Origin: Pantoea deleyi
Lineage (GTDB): Bacteria; Pseudomonadota; Gammaproteobacteria; Enterobacterales; Enterobacteriaceae
Assembly: GCF_022647325.1 (NCBI RefSeq)
Contig: NZ_CP071405.1
Location: forward strand, 1,426,001 to 1,490,000
Direction: 5' to 3'
DNA length: 64,000 nucleotides
In this document: in pieces, positions 40,001-52,988 of the stretch
Position numbering within the stretch: the stretch's first letter is position 1
Layout of the letters: the number at the start of each line of letters is the position of its first letter
Made by a program: the position numbers and the translations under genes
Notes under the pieces: model-generated
What the model was told of the DNA's origin: nothing
Databases searched by the model: none
The model's input: the letters and a program-made list of their open reading frames with translations, nothing else

Positions 40001-41188
40001 AATCTTCGCTCTGAACCATTAATTGAGAGTAATGTCTTGGTTATGGATGCGCGTGATGAAAGAATCCATAATTTCATGCGTATCTGGTGGAATGAGATAA
40101 ATAATTATAGCCGGCGGGATCAGCTCAGCATCGGCTACGCTTTGAAAGAAGCGGGTGTAACGTGGCAACCTCTTTTAGAGGAACAGCAGTCAACACGAGA
40201 TTCGCATGAATTTGCATTATTTCGTCATGGAATCAATGACTGGGGGCCTAAGCCACACATCTATTCTTCATGGTACAAACCTTGCACAAAACAGACGCAT
40301 GATATCAATCCCGTGATATCTGATGACTCAGCTGCAATGCAGCTTAATCTTGATATTGTAATTTGTATTCATAACGCTTTAGAGGACGTTCGTGCCTGCC
40401 TTGATTCGCTTGATGGCGTTTTATCAACAGCAAATATTATTTTGGTGGACGACGCTTCTGATGATGAAACCAAAATATTTTTGGAAAAGTATGCAGAGCA
40501 TAACCCTGTAACGTTATTGCGTCAGAATGAGCGTCTTGGCTATACTAAAACGTCAAACAATGGGATTCGCGCTGGATACAGTGAAAATGTTCTTCTGCTT
40601 AACAGTGACACTATTGTTCCGCCAGATTCATTGAGTAAGCTTTGTACAGCACTAAATAATCAACCCAACTTAGGCGTAGTTGGACCATTATCTAATGCAG
40701 CAAGTACTCAATCAGTTCCATCAATAAAAGGGACTGCAGGACAAACTGCAATTAATGCGTTACCTGAGAAATTATCTCCCGCCGAGTTAGATTCCTACTT
40801 TGAAAAAAATTGGGATCATGAGCTTGTCAGAGTTCCGTTGGTGCACGGTTTCTGTTTTATGGTTAAGCGAGCTATATTCGAGCAGGTGGGTTTATTCGAT
40901 GAACAAAGCTTCCCGCACGGTTATGGGGAAGAAAACGACTTTTGTTTCCGTGTTGCGGATGCAGGCTTCGATTTAGCCGTACTGACAAATACTTATATTT
41001 ATCATGCCAAATCAAAAAGCTATGCCAGTGATGAACGTGTGCGTTTGATGGATGAAGGTATGAAAGCTCTCGTTCGTAAATATTCTGTTCACAGGATTCA
41101 GCGCTCTGTTTCAACTATGCAAAATCACCCTAAGCTAGAAACAGCCCGAACGCTGGCACAAAAACTCTACGATCTGCACAGTGATTAA
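37031..41188 (+). CDS. Giant fusion: methyltransferase, coiled coil, three repeats, RgpF-like, DUF616/TOD1-like and GT2 regions
   Basis: 1385 residues from the ATG at 37031 (AAGGA upstream; an in-frame TTG at 36998 is rejected). Regions seen: class I methyltransferase at about 60-235 (VELGTHYGS near 69, LLHIDGYHTYEAVKNDF at 151-167); likely coiled coil at about 260-350; linker SWHVTKPLRFF; three modules of about 35 residues at 400, 447 and 491, patterned WY...Y.DV..AG...L.H....G..EGR; RgpF-like region at about 560-815 with NVGRDIYPF near 631; DUF616/TOD1-like glycosyltransferase at about 846-1070 (ALVTAIIGNFDALF, VVWIDANVEI); GT2 from about 1105 (LDIVICIHNA, LLLNSDTIVPP, GYGEENDFCFRV). No signal peptide or membrane helix was noticed. 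AT-rich. It probably builds and perhaps methylates the rhamnose-containing glycan; the function of the whole is inference. Confidence 0.85.
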   Translation: MNSPKKSISPSFDVFNDLQITSENTNHYPNYSMNTISFMSPIELTLSAWLEHIPFAFWLINAHKPRVLVELGTHYGSSYFAFCQAINQLNLSTKTYAVDMWKGDEHAGFYGENVYNSVLSHNNHLYSRFSTLMRTSFDEASEHFTDGEIDLLHIDGYHTYEAVKNDFNVWLPKLSNRGVVIIHDSNVRKADFGVYKFVAELREKYPCFEFSHGHGLTIVGVGTDQDAAMLQLFAADSDAVKVRHIQTIFSRLGKACADEYKVKINSIDHERQKAELKDASAKIKDGLEKLNDLKDQNTDLEAVLSELRQSLDVRLDEMDTLKQELVKLQENNLLVNGQLTIRDEEIHAILNSTSWHVTKPLRFFKRVVNFLIRKARFKSSENPEKVSGHPLPVDEQVIHFDSQWYLTTYSDIADSGVDPYEHYLEHGRHEGRYPSKDALKNAVAPDLDEEWYLTTYSDVRSAGLSALHHYINYGRVEGRFSSLAKLFAQDFDEKWYVEEYPDVAAAGIEPLEHFLLYGYAEGRKPCAMPRMLEAPYFRYGPSEYGAKDAPLMIDADVSLNNNFKQKVAVHLHLYYIDLAEEFVSYLNNIPAKFDLFISIPEGKYQIEDCEKIFASSLRNLNAITVKETKNVGRDIYPFIVVFGRDLLAYDLVLHIHSKKSPQSKTRGWRRFLLHYTLGSKAIVTQILNAFDEEKRLGAYFPAYFHATTRQPLWGGNSAIVERELEKLGFEYNMTHCPDYPAGSFFWARPEVYRPVLDGKYQLSDFDEEKGQFDGTLAHGFERLFGVLPLVQEYKTKISFVDRDYRLLNYFDKERFATSEKKTLAHFEQDRTADIAAYQKEKSERVHKKASIALVTAIIGNFDALFIPKHLEGDVDYYCFSDTLSDGYGVFDIFKPPYIDADPRRTARYIKTNLMKYFHDYDYVVWIDANVEINVKVSELVLRVSDSSHSLGAIQHPVRDNLFQEAEEILAWDLDDVSVVKEQIARYEYIHNLRSEPLIESNVLVMDARDERIHNFMRIWWNEINNYSRRDQLSIGYALKEAGVTWQPLLEEQQSTRDSHEFALFRHGINDWGPKPHIYSSWYKPCTKQTHDINPVISDDSAAMQLNLDIVICIHNALEDVRACLDSLDGVLSTANIILVDDASDDETKIFLEKYAEHNPVTLLRQNERLGYTKTSNNGIRAGYSENVLLLNSDTIVPPDSLSKLCTALNNQPNLGVVGPLSNAASTQSVPSIKGTAGQTAINALPEKLSPAELDSYFEKNWDHELVRVPLVHGFCFMVKRAIFEQVGLFDEQSFPHGYGEENDFCFRVADAGFDLAVLTNTYIYHAKSKSYASDERVRLMDEGMKALVRKYSVHRIQRSVSTMQNHPKLETARTLAQKLYDLHSD

Positions 41189-41218
41189 TAGGGTTAATCA
41201 CTAAGTTGTCACTGCTCT

Positions 41219-41251
41219 AAAGCGCCTGAATAAATGATGTTCAGGCGCTTT
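41219..41251. terminator. Bidirectional terminator between convergent genes
   Basis: AAAGCGCCTGAA / TTCAGGCGCTTT, a 12 bp perfect stem with a 9 nt loop, ending in T on one strand and A on the other. It lies between the giant gene (plus) and the deacylase gene (minus), 4 bp beyond the stop of the latter. Confidence 0.85.
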
Positions 41252-41255
41252 AACA

Positions 41256-42554
41256 TTATCCTACCAGCAAATCCCCGCTCCGAATCTCCCGCTCACCCGC
41301 CAGCCTCACCACCAGCATGCCCGCCGTTGCAAAGCGTACCCAGTGTCTCGCATAGAGAATACCGCCATACTCGGCGACCAGCGGCGTAATGTGATCGGTC
41401 ACGGGATCGACAATCTCAGCAACCACTTCACCAGGCCGGATCAGCGCGCCCAGCGGCTTACGATGCAGGATCAGCCCCGACACCGGCGAGTGAATATATT
41501 CACAGCCCGCTAACGGCGTCGGCGGATTTTTCAGGGCAGGGGAGGAGGCCGACGTGCCTTCGCTGTGACGCTCCTTAATCACGCCCGTCTCGCCCGGCGC
41601 TTCCGCTGCCTCAGGCACGGTCAGACCGATGGGGCCATCATTGATCGCCACCACATCATCGCCCGCCGCATTCGCCGGCACCAGCTCATCCCCGCCAATC
41701 ACCGGCGCAGCTACCTCCACGGAAATGGCCGGTTCGCTATAGGCGATATAGCCGCCTTCCTGCAGTGCCGAAATAATTGCATCGGCATCTTTCTCCGCCT
41801 GCTCAGGCGAAACATCCCGCACGCCACGCAGCTCCAGCGTCACCGGCAGTAAACCGCGCGGCATCGGATAGGCCGCGCCAAAACGTTCCGCCAGCGTCAG
41901 CCAGGGCTCACAGCAGGCTTCATCGAACGGCTCACCGCCGGAGATCTGCGCCAGCAGCTGCACCTCGCTGCCCAGCCAGCGCGCCAGCGGCTCAATCTCC
42001 GGCCAGGCATGCGGCGTGGTGTAGAGATGTGGCACGGCTTCCCAGTCGCAGTGCAGATCAATCATCAGATCCGCCTGGCTGGCCATCCGCATCAGCGTAT
42101 AGCGCTGCGCATCCAGTTCGGTTTTTGGCACGGTGTCGCGATAGTGGCGATCGATCGCCTCGCGGATCAGGCTTCGGTTCTGTGACTCGCTCTGTGTCAG
42201 GCTGTCAGCCAGAGTGGTCGCCAGGGTCGCGCCCAGAGAGGGAAAGCGGCGGTTAAAGTCCTGACCAGAGAGCGTATGGTATCGGCCGAGATGGGTGCCG
42301 TGCCAGTGCTGTCCCAGCGCCAGAGGATTGGCAACCGGTACGAGGGTAAAGCCGGCTTTAAGCTGTCCGGCGGACTCCAGCGCCTGCAGACGCTGCTTTA
42401 AAAACCAGGCCACCGCCATCCCGGGCAGTTCATCGCCATGCAGCGCAGCCTGAATATAAACCTGACGTTCGTGATCCCCGGCAAAGTGGAAACTGATGAT
42501 TTCACGCTGGGTGCCTAAAGAGGCGCTTAACAGTGGATGATGTTGTTGATGCAT
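41256..42554 (-). CDS. Zinc-dependent deacylase, succinylglutamate desuccinylase/aspartoacylase family
   Basis: 432 residues. Zinc-ligand motif HGDE (His39, Glu42) and a third ligand His168 in LMIDLHCDWE follow the M14-like desuccinylase/aspartoacylase pattern. A flexible acidic, Ala/Pro-rich insert lies at about 290-345. The C-terminal domain (HSPVSGLILHRKPLGALIRPGE) looks like a small barrel as in biotinyl-like or AstE-like tails. Members hydrolyse an amide bond of an N-acylated amino acid or similar. The substrate is unknown; the binding-protein gene 105 bp upstream hints at an amino-acid derivative. Confidence 0.82.
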   Translation of the reverse strand: MHQQHHPLLSASLGTQREIISFHFAGDHERQVYIQAALHGDELPGMAVAWFLKQRLQALESAGQLKAGFTLVPVANPLALGQHWHGTHLGRYHTLSGQDFNRRFPSLGATLATTLADSLTQSESQNRSLIREAIDRHYRDTVPKTELDAQRYTLMRMASQADLMIDLHCDWEAVPHLYTTPHAWPEIEPLARWLGSEVQLLAQISGGEPFDEACCEPWLTLAERFGAAYPMPRGLLPVTLELRGVRDVSPEQAEKDADAIISALQEGGYIAYSEPAISVEVAAPVIGGDELVPANAAGDDVVAINDGPIGLTVPEAAEAPGETGVIKERHSEGTSASSPALKNPPTPLAGCEYIHSPVSGLILHRKPLGALIRPGEVVAEIVDPVTDHITPLVAEYGGILYARHWVRFATAGMLVVRLAGEREIRSGDLLVG

Positions 42555-42659
42555 ACCGTGTTAATGTCCTTTAATCGGCAAAGGACGACAGCGCGCCGTC
42601 CCGAAAAAGTAACAGTATAGTGTCGGATCGCGGTGAGGACGAACGGGGGCGACCGGACC

Positions 42660-43451
42660 TTACTGCTGGATGGAGATATCCGTGGCAAAGTAGCGTTTCT
42701 GAATCTGATCAAAGGTGCCGTTCTTTTTGATCTCAGCAAAGGCGTTATCCAGCGCACTTTTCAGTTCACTGTCCCCTTTACGCAGGCCAATAGCGGTGCC
42801 GGGGCCGATAATCGGATCCTGAATAATCGGACCGGCCAGCTCAAAATCTTTGCCCTGCGGATGCTTCAGGAAGCCAATAGCCGCCTGCGCCGCATCGGTA
42901 AAGACGGCATCCAGCCTGCCCGAGACCAGATCGCTTTCCACCTGCGCCTGATCGCCATAGGGCACCACGGTCACGCCATAAGGCTGCCACTTCGCCAGTG
43001 CATAGCGCTCCTGCACCGTTCCCTGTTCCACGCCGACAGTTTTGCCTTTCAGAGAGTCTGCCGTAGGGAGGATATTGGCGCCTTTACGGGCGATAAGCTG
43101 GGTATGGGTGTCGTACAGCGGGACGGTGAAATCGATCTGCTTCAGGCGCTCTTCAGTAATGCCCATATCGGAGAGGATGGCATCAAACTTACGCGCTTTC
43201 AGGGCCGGGATCATGCCGTCAAACTGGCTTTCAACCCACACACACTTCGCCTGCATCTGGGTACAGAGCGCGTTGCCCAGGTCGATATCAAAGCCGACCA
43301 GCTTGCCCTGCGGCGTCTTCGATTCAAACGGCGGATAGGTCGGATCGACTGCGAAACGAACCTGGTCGATTTTCGCCTGGGCGCCGAACGCGCAGCCTGC
43401 CAAAACCGCTACAGCCAGCGTCTGGCGCAGGCGTTGAGTGAAAATGTTCAT
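42660..43451 (-). CDS. Periplasmic polar amino-acid binding protein (ArgT/HisJ type)
   Basis: 263 residues from the ATG at 43451. The signal peptide MNIFTQRL...GCAFGAQA is followed by the family-3 solute-binding fold: VRFAVDPTYPPFESK, GKLVGFDIDLGNAL, and DAILSDMGITEERLKQIDFT. It is most like lysine/arginine/ornithine or histidine binding proteins. No permease or ATPase gene is adjacent, so it must share a transporter encoded elsewhere, as ArgT and HisJ share HisQMP in E. coli. Possibly co-transcribed with the downstream deacylase. Confidence 0.88.
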   Translation of the reverse strand: MNIFTQRLRQTLAVAVLAGCAFGAQAKIDQVRFAVDPTYPPFESKTPQGKLVGFDIDLGNALCTQMQAKCVWVESQFDGMIPALKARKFDAILSDMGITEERLKQIDFTVPLYDTHTQLIARKGANILPTADSLKGKTVGVEQGTVQERYALAKWQPYGVTVVPYGDQAQVESDLVSGRLDAVFTDAAQAAIGFLKHPQGKDFELAGPIIQDPIIGPGTAIGLRKGDSELKSALDNAFAEIKKNGTFDQIQKRYFATDISIQQ

Positions 43452-43517
43452 GATTTTGCTCTTATTCTGTCGTGATGAGTGTCTGTGCAGAGTATCGCCG
43501 GGCTGGCGGGATGGCAA

Positions 43518-43994
43518 TTACTGTGTGATCGGCACCACTTCCGCCGCGCACAGCGCCCGGTAATCTTCGGTGTTCAGGATCACCGAGCGTTCCAGCAGAC
43601 CGGCGTTAAAGGCGATTTCCGGATAACGTTCAAACAGCGCCGGGTCAACGATCACTCTGAGGTCGGGATGAAAACTAAAGGGCGGGATCGCACCGAAGAC
43701 GCAGCCGGTCAGCCGGGCGGTCTCTGCCGGGCTGGCGAGTGAAACCCGGCTTCCGCCCACGGCGGCAGCAACTTTGCCAGGATCGGCCTGCCGGTCGGCC
43801 GGTAACACCGCCAGCACATGCTGTTTCACGCCGTTGCCCTTTACATGGCAGACCAGTGCTTTCGCGCCCTGGCCGATTTCGGTGCCGCGTATCGCCGCGA
43901 CCGCTTCACATTTTCCGGTGGCCTCATGCTCCATCAGGCGATAGCGGGCCTGATGCTGGTCGAGCAGGGCGATGAGTTTCTCATGAGTCGTCAC
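43518..43994 (-). CDS. YbaK/ProX-type aminoacyl-tRNA deacylase (YeaK-like)
   Basis: 158 residues with a GTG start at 43994 preceded by AGGAGAG. It closely follows E. coli YeaK: HEA.GKCEAV, GQGAKALVCHVKGNGV (with the conserved Lys of this fold) and GCVFGAIPPFSFHP. The family hydrolyses mis-charged tRNAs in trans; YeaK-type enzymes act on wrongly made aminoacyl-tRNAs such as Ser-tRNA. It is 66 bp from the binding-protein gene and in the same direction. Cytosolic, single domain. Confidence 0.87.
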   Translation of the reverse strand: MTTHEKLIALLDQHQARYRLMEHEATGKCEAVAAIRGTEIGQGAKALVCHVKGNGVKQHVLAVLPADRQADPGKVAAAVGGSRVSLASPAETARLTGCVFGAIPPFSFHPDLRVIVDPALFERYPEIAFNAGLLERSVILNTEDYRALCAAEVVPITQ

Positions 43995-44190
43995 GGTTCT
44001 CTCCTGGTGTCAGTTGCAGCATCAGTCTCTCCAGCGTAGGCGATTGGTGCGGCACTATGCCGGTGTTCAGCCCCTGGGGGTTAAGCGCCTGGCTGAGGGG
44101 AGCCTGCGGGGTAGTCTCCCTGTCCTGCCCGAAGTCTGAACCTGTCCGGCGGCTGATGCCTGCCAGTGCGGCATAACTGCCAATAAGCAT
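43981..44190 (-). CDS. Possible small protein upstream of the YeaK-like gene
   Basis: 69 codons from an ATG at 44190. The sequence (MLIGSYAALAGIS, then a polar Pro/Gln-rich middle, then SPTLERLMLQLTPG) looks protein-like rather than random, and its end overlaps the start of the YeaK-like gene by 14 bases, enclosing that gene's ribosome site. There is no clear SD of its own. I do not recognise the family. It could equally be an accidental open frame in the 475 bp gap. Confidence 0.25.
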   Translation of the reverse strand: MLIGSYAALAGISRRTGSDFGQDRETTPQAPLSQALNPQGLNTGIVPHQSPTLERLMLQLTPGENRDDS

Positions 44191-44370
44191 GACCGGATAA
44201 TTGAGACTGCAGCTGGCTTCATTACGCTCAGGATAATCGACAGCGTAGTCAAAGTCGCAGGCAGGTAAGGCGGCGCGTTCACGCTCCCGGAGGGGAGGCT
44301 GAATCCTGAGTCGGGTGGCATCATACCCGCGGCCTTTAATAAAAGGCTGAGGTGTGAGCGTGGCAACACC

Positions 44371-44394
44371 TGTTGAGCAATATTATGCTCAACA
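44371..44394. repeat. Perfect palindrome TGTTGAGCA / TGCTCAACA
   Basis: 9 bp arms with loop ATATTA. It is 27 bp away from a second, 10 bp inverted repeat (44421-44457) that shares the GCTCA core. No T-run flanks it, so a protein-binding site or RNA-stabilising stem is as likely as a terminator. Confidence 0.5.
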
Positions 44395-44420
44395 ACAGCG
44401 TTTAATTCTGGAGAAGGATT

Positions 44421-44457
44421 CTGCTCAGAACCTGCAGACACACGACATTCTGAGCAG
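44421..44457 (-). repeat. Inverted repeat CTGCTCAGAA / TTCTGAGCAG downstream of hisI
   Basis: 10 bp perfect arms with a 17 nt loop, 13 bases past the hisI stop on the minus strand. Possible 3' end stem of the his mRNA; a canonical T-run is missing. Confidence 0.45.
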
Positions 44458-44469
44458 CTTATTACACAA

Positions 44470-45074
44470 TCAGTTATGACGGGCGCGCAGGTTATTGATG
44501 ACGGCACTGAAGTCGAGATCCTGATCCTGCAACAGCACCATCAGGTGATAGACCAGATCAGAGGCTTCGTTCGTCAGCTCGTGACGATCGTTGACCGTCG
44601 CCGCCAGTGCGGTTTCGACGCCTTCTTCCCCCACTTTCTGGGCGATACGCTTGGTGCCGCTGGCGTACAACCGCGCGGTATAGGAGCTCTCTGGATCGGC
44701 CGTTTTACGCGATGCCAGCAGCTGCTCCAGCTGATAGAGGAAGGTCCACTCCGGTGCAGCGGGCGAGAAGCAGCTGGTGGTGCCGAGATGGCAGGTCGGG
44801 CCAATCGGATTCGCCAGCACCAGCAGAGTGTCGTTATCACAGTCAGGCGTGATGCTCACGACCTGCAGAAAGTGGCCTGAGGTTTCGCCCTTGGTCCATA
44901 AACGGTTTTTGGTGCGGGAGAAAAAGGTGACATTGCCTTCAGCCAGGGTTTTCTCCAGCGCCGCCGGGTTCATGTAGCCATGCATCAGCACTTCGCCGGA
45001 GACGTTGTGCTGCACGATGACCGGCATCATGCCCCCGGTTTTATCCCAGTCGAGAAGGGCCAGTTGTTGTTCGG

Positions 45075-45081
<7 letters not shown>
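44470..45081 (-). CDS. hisI: Phosphoribosyl-AMP cyclohydrolase / phosphoribosyl-ATP pyrophosphatase
   Basis: 203 residues, bifunctional HisIE. The N-terminal cyclohydrolase half contains [11 protein letters not shown] and the metal-binding [17 protein letters not shown]. The C-terminal pyrophosphatase half starts near residue 110 and contains [11 protein letters not shown] and [11 protein letters not shown]. It does steps 2 and 3 of histidine synthesis. Last gene of the operon; its start overlaps the hisF end by 7 bases. Confidence 0.97.
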
Positions 45082-50601
<5,520 letters not shown>

Positions 50602-50604
50602 GGC

Positions 50605-51504
50605 TTACTCCATCATCTTCTCAATAGGCAGCACCAGAATCGAACTGGCACCCAGCGCTTTCAGTTTTTCCATGGTTTCCCAGAACAGGGTTTCGCTGCT
50701 GACCATGTGCATCGCCACGCGGCTGACATCGCCTGCCAGCGGCAGCACGGTCGGACGCTCTGCGCCAGGCAGCAGGCTGATCACCTCTTCCAGACGCTCA
50801 CTCGGCGCGTGCAGCATGATGTACTTCGATTCACGCGCTTTAATCACGCCCTGAATACGGGTCATCATCTTGTCGATCAGCTCCTGCTTGGCGGCAGGCA
50901 TCTCGCCGTCACGCTGGATCAGGACCGCTTTCGAGCGGTAGATCACTTCCACTTCACGCAGGCCGTTGGCTTCCAGCGTCGCACCGGTAGAGACCAGGTC
51001 GCAGATGGCGTCAGCCAGCCCGGCGCGGGTCGCGACTTCCACAGAACCATTCAGCATACAGGTTTTGAAGCTGACGCCCTTCTTATCGAGGTACTGTTTC
51101 AGCAGGTGCGGGTAGGAGGTGGCGATGCGGGATTTATCCAGGCACTCCGGGCCGGTGTACTCGGCGTCGGTTGCCATCGCCAGTGACAGGCGGCAACCGC
51201 CGAAGTCCAGGCGACGCAGCGTAAAGTAGCGGGGGTCTTCACCCTGAGCACGGCGCGAGAGTAACTCTTCTTCCAGCACGTTCTCGCCGATGATGCCTAA
51301 ATCGACCACACCATCCATTACCAGGCCAGGAATATCGTCATCGCGCACGCGCAGGATGTCGATGGGCATATTCTCCGCAAACGCAATCAGGCGCTGTTGC
51401 TGAAGGTTGATTTTAACGCCGCAGCGCGCCAGCAGTTCGCGTGAATCATCACTTAAACGGCCGGATTTCTGCATAGCTATGCGTAAACGGGTGTTATCTA
51501 ACAT
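50605..51504 (-). CDS. hisG: ATP phosphoribosyltransferase (long form)
   Basis: 299 residues. The N-terminal catalytic part has [11 protein letters not shown], the PRPP loop [14 protein letters not shown], and the C-terminal ACT-like regulatory domain has [15 protein letters not shown] for histidine feedback. First enzyme and first structural gene, 145 bp after the leader peptide, behind the attenuator. AGGAAC precedes the ATG. Confidence 0.98.
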   Translation of the reverse strand: MLDNTRLRIAMQKSGRLSDDSRELLARCGVKINLQQQRLIAFAENMPIDILRVRDDDIPGLVMDGVVDLGIIGENVLEEELLSRRAQGEDPRYFTLRRLDFGGCRLSLAMATDAEYTGPECLDKSRIATSYPHLLKQYLDKKGVSFKTCMLNGSVEVATRAGLADAICDLVSTGATLEANGLREVEVIYRSKAVLIQRDGEMPAAKQELIDKMMTRIQGVIKARESKYIMLHAPSERLEEVISLLPGAERPTVLPLAGDVSRVAMHMVSSETLFWETMEKLKALGASSILVLPIEKMME

Positions 51505-51554
51505 GGTTCCTGTCCTCTTAATCCTGTCCTGAATCGATGGTTACGTCAGCCCAT

Positions 51555-51588
51555 AAAAAAACCCCCGGAAGACGATCTTCCGGGGGTT
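51555..51588 (-). terminator. his attenuator terminator
   Basis: On the minus strand CCCCCGGAAGA, loop TCG, TCTTCCGGGGG, then seven T. The 11 bp GC-rich stem between hisL and hisG is the Rho-independent attenuator. It should fold when histidyl-tRNA is plentiful and the ribosome moves through the leader. Confidence 0.96.
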
Positions 51589-51648
51589 CTCTTGCGTTCA
51601 CACCACTGGAAGATCTTGAAAGTCTCCCAGCACCAATCGCCTGAAAGA

Positions 51649-51696
51649 CTAGTCAGGATGATGGTGGTGATGATGGTTGAACTGAACGCGTGTCAT
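51649..51696 (-). CDS. hisL: his operon leader peptide
   Basis: 15 codons reading MTRVQFNHHHHHHPD on the minus strand, starting at 51696. Six consecutive His codons act as the histidine sensor; E. coli has Lys in place of Asn and seven His. Too short for ordinary gene finders. The alternative RNA stems that pair with the attenuator lie in 51589-51648. Confidence 0.97.
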   Translation of the reverse strand: MTRVQFNHHHHHHPD

Positions 51697-51737
51697 ATTA
51701 ATCTCGTCGATGAATGAGTATTCATTTGTGGGGTTTA

Positions 51738-51766
51738 ACCTAGCGAAGATGGCTGCGCTTGGCAAC
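51738..51766 (-). promoter_or_regulatory. his operon promoter
   Basis: On the minus strand: -35 TTGCCA (51761-51766), 17 bp spacer, -10 TAGGTT (51738-51743), followed by AAACCCC, the GC-rich discriminator known for the stringently controlled his promoter. It is about 40 bp before the hisL start. Confidence 0.85.
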
Positions 51767-51875
51767 ACTTTTTTAAACATGACGTTCGGAAAGCGCTGAA
51801 ACAGGTTGTTCCGGTTTGCAATCCGGGCGCAAACTACGGTGAAGTCAGGGTGGATGTTTTACGTCAGGAGTGAAC

Positions 51876-52703
51876 ATGAAAAAGGTCGCGATTGTGGGGC
51901 TGGGCTGGTTAGGCATGCCGCTGGCCACCGCGTTAACAGCCAGGGGCTGGCAGGTCACCGGCAGCAAAACAACGCCGGACGGGGTGGATGCGGCGCGCCG
52001 CTGCGGCATTGAGGCGTTTCAGCTGGAGCTGACGCCGGAACTGCTGTGTGATGCTGCGGATATCGAGCCGCTGTTCAACGTGGATGCGCTTATCGTCACG
52101 CTGCCAGCGAGCCGGACCGCCGAAGGGGGCGAAGCCTATCTGCAGGCGGTGCAGAACGTGGTCGACACTGCGCTGGTCTATAAAGTGCCGCGCATCATCT
52201 TTACCAGCTCAACCTCCGTCTATGGCAGCCGGTCGGGGCCTAAGCGGGAGAACAGTCCGCTGGACGCCGAAACGGTCGCCGGGAAAACCCTGGTCAGGCT
52301 GGAAAACTGGCTGCACGATCTGCCGGGCACCAGCGTGGATATTGTGCGTCTGGCCGGTCTGGTCGGGCCTAAGCGTCATCCCGGACGGTTCCTGGCAGGT
52401 AAGCAGGATGTGGCGAACGGTTCCCAGGGCGTGAATCTGGTGCATCTGGATGATGTGGTGGAAGCGATCACGCTGCTGCTGCAATCGCCGAAAGGGGGTC
52501 GGGTTTACAACCTCTGCGCACCAGCGCATCCGTCGCGCGATACTTTCTATCCCTCAGTTACGCGACAACTGGGGTTGCAGCCGCCGCAGTTTGCGCCAGA
52601 GGCCGTTAAAGACAGCGGCAAGCTGATAGATGGATCCCGCATTTGCAGCGAACTTGGCTTTGAATATCGCTATGACGATCCGGTGAAAATGCCGCTGGAG
52701 TAA
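51876..52703 (+). CDS. yeeZ: YeeZ, NAD(P)-binding epimerase-like protein
   Basis: 275 residues from the ATG at 51876, with AGGAG five bases before it; an in-frame GTG at 51870 lies on the SD and is rejected. Short Rossmann fold: VAIVGLGWLGMPLATAL at the N terminus, FTSSTSVYGSRSG in the middle, and VHLDDVVEAITLLL. It belongs to the extended SDR/epimerase group, without a proven reaction. Divergent from the his operon as in E. coli, so it marks conserved core on that side. Confidence 0.93.
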   Translation: MKKVAIVGLGWLGMPLATALTARGWQVTGSKTTPDGVDAARRCGIEAFQLELTPELLCDAADIEPLFNVDALIVTLPASRTAEGGEAYLQAVQNVVDTALVYKVPRIIFTSSTSVYGSRSGPKRENSPLDAETVAGKTLVRLENWLHDLPGTSVDIVRLAGLVGPKRHPGRFLAGKQDVANGSQGVNLVHLDDVVEAITLLLQSPKGGRVYNLCAPAHPSRDTFYPSVTRQLGLQPPQFAPEAVKDSGKLIDGSRICSELGFEYRYDDPVKMPLE

Positions 52704-52925
52704 ATTATAAATCTTGTCAGTGATAATATTAATATTACAGTTTGTTTTATATTTTTATTTAAGGTAGTAGAAAGCTCAAATCAGGGTTAGGAAAACGTGA
52801 CTATATTGTAGATGTTGCGTTTTTTCATTTAGCTACAGGTTTTTGGCTATTGGCAAGTGAAAAAAAGTAATAGTTGACATCGTCTTTAATGATGATGAAC
52901 TTCACATTTCCAGTTTTTCAATAGC

Positions 52926-52954
52926 TTTACAAAAATTTGCAATCCTGATACTAT
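52926..52954 (+). promoter_or_regulatory. Promoter of the gtr-type cassette
   Basis: TTTACA (52926-52931), 17 bp, TACTAT (52949-52954) preceded by TG in extended -10 position (TGATACTAT). It ends 34 bp before the first cassette gene. The surrounding 285 bp gap after yeeZ is AT-rich and holds nothing else recognised. Confidence 0.6.
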
Positions 52955-52988
52955 CGGCAAAACTTATTTGCTAGGCAATGTTTTTTAA

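Larger units (their letters stand above)
43995..44469. other. 475 bp gap after hisI with three palindromes
   Basis: Apart from the doubtful small frame at 43981-44190, no gene. It contains three perfect inverted repeats: GCCTTT/AAAGGC (44332-44347), TGTTGAGCA/TGCTCAACA (44371-44394) and CTGCTCAGAA/TTCTGAGCAG (44421-44457). The last is nearest to the hisI stop and may end the his transcript, though no clear T-run follows on the minus strand. Where E. coli has wzz and ugd next to hisI, neither is present here. Confidence 0.5.

Noticed and set aside
42633..43475. A 280-codon plus-strand frame opposite the amino-acid binding protein
   Set aside because: The minus-strand protein has a signal peptide and binding-protein motifs.
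44067..44507. A 146-codon minus-strand frame overlapping the hisI end
   Set aside because: It runs out of frame with hisI and over the palindromes; the translation is Ser/Pro/Leu-rich without motifs.
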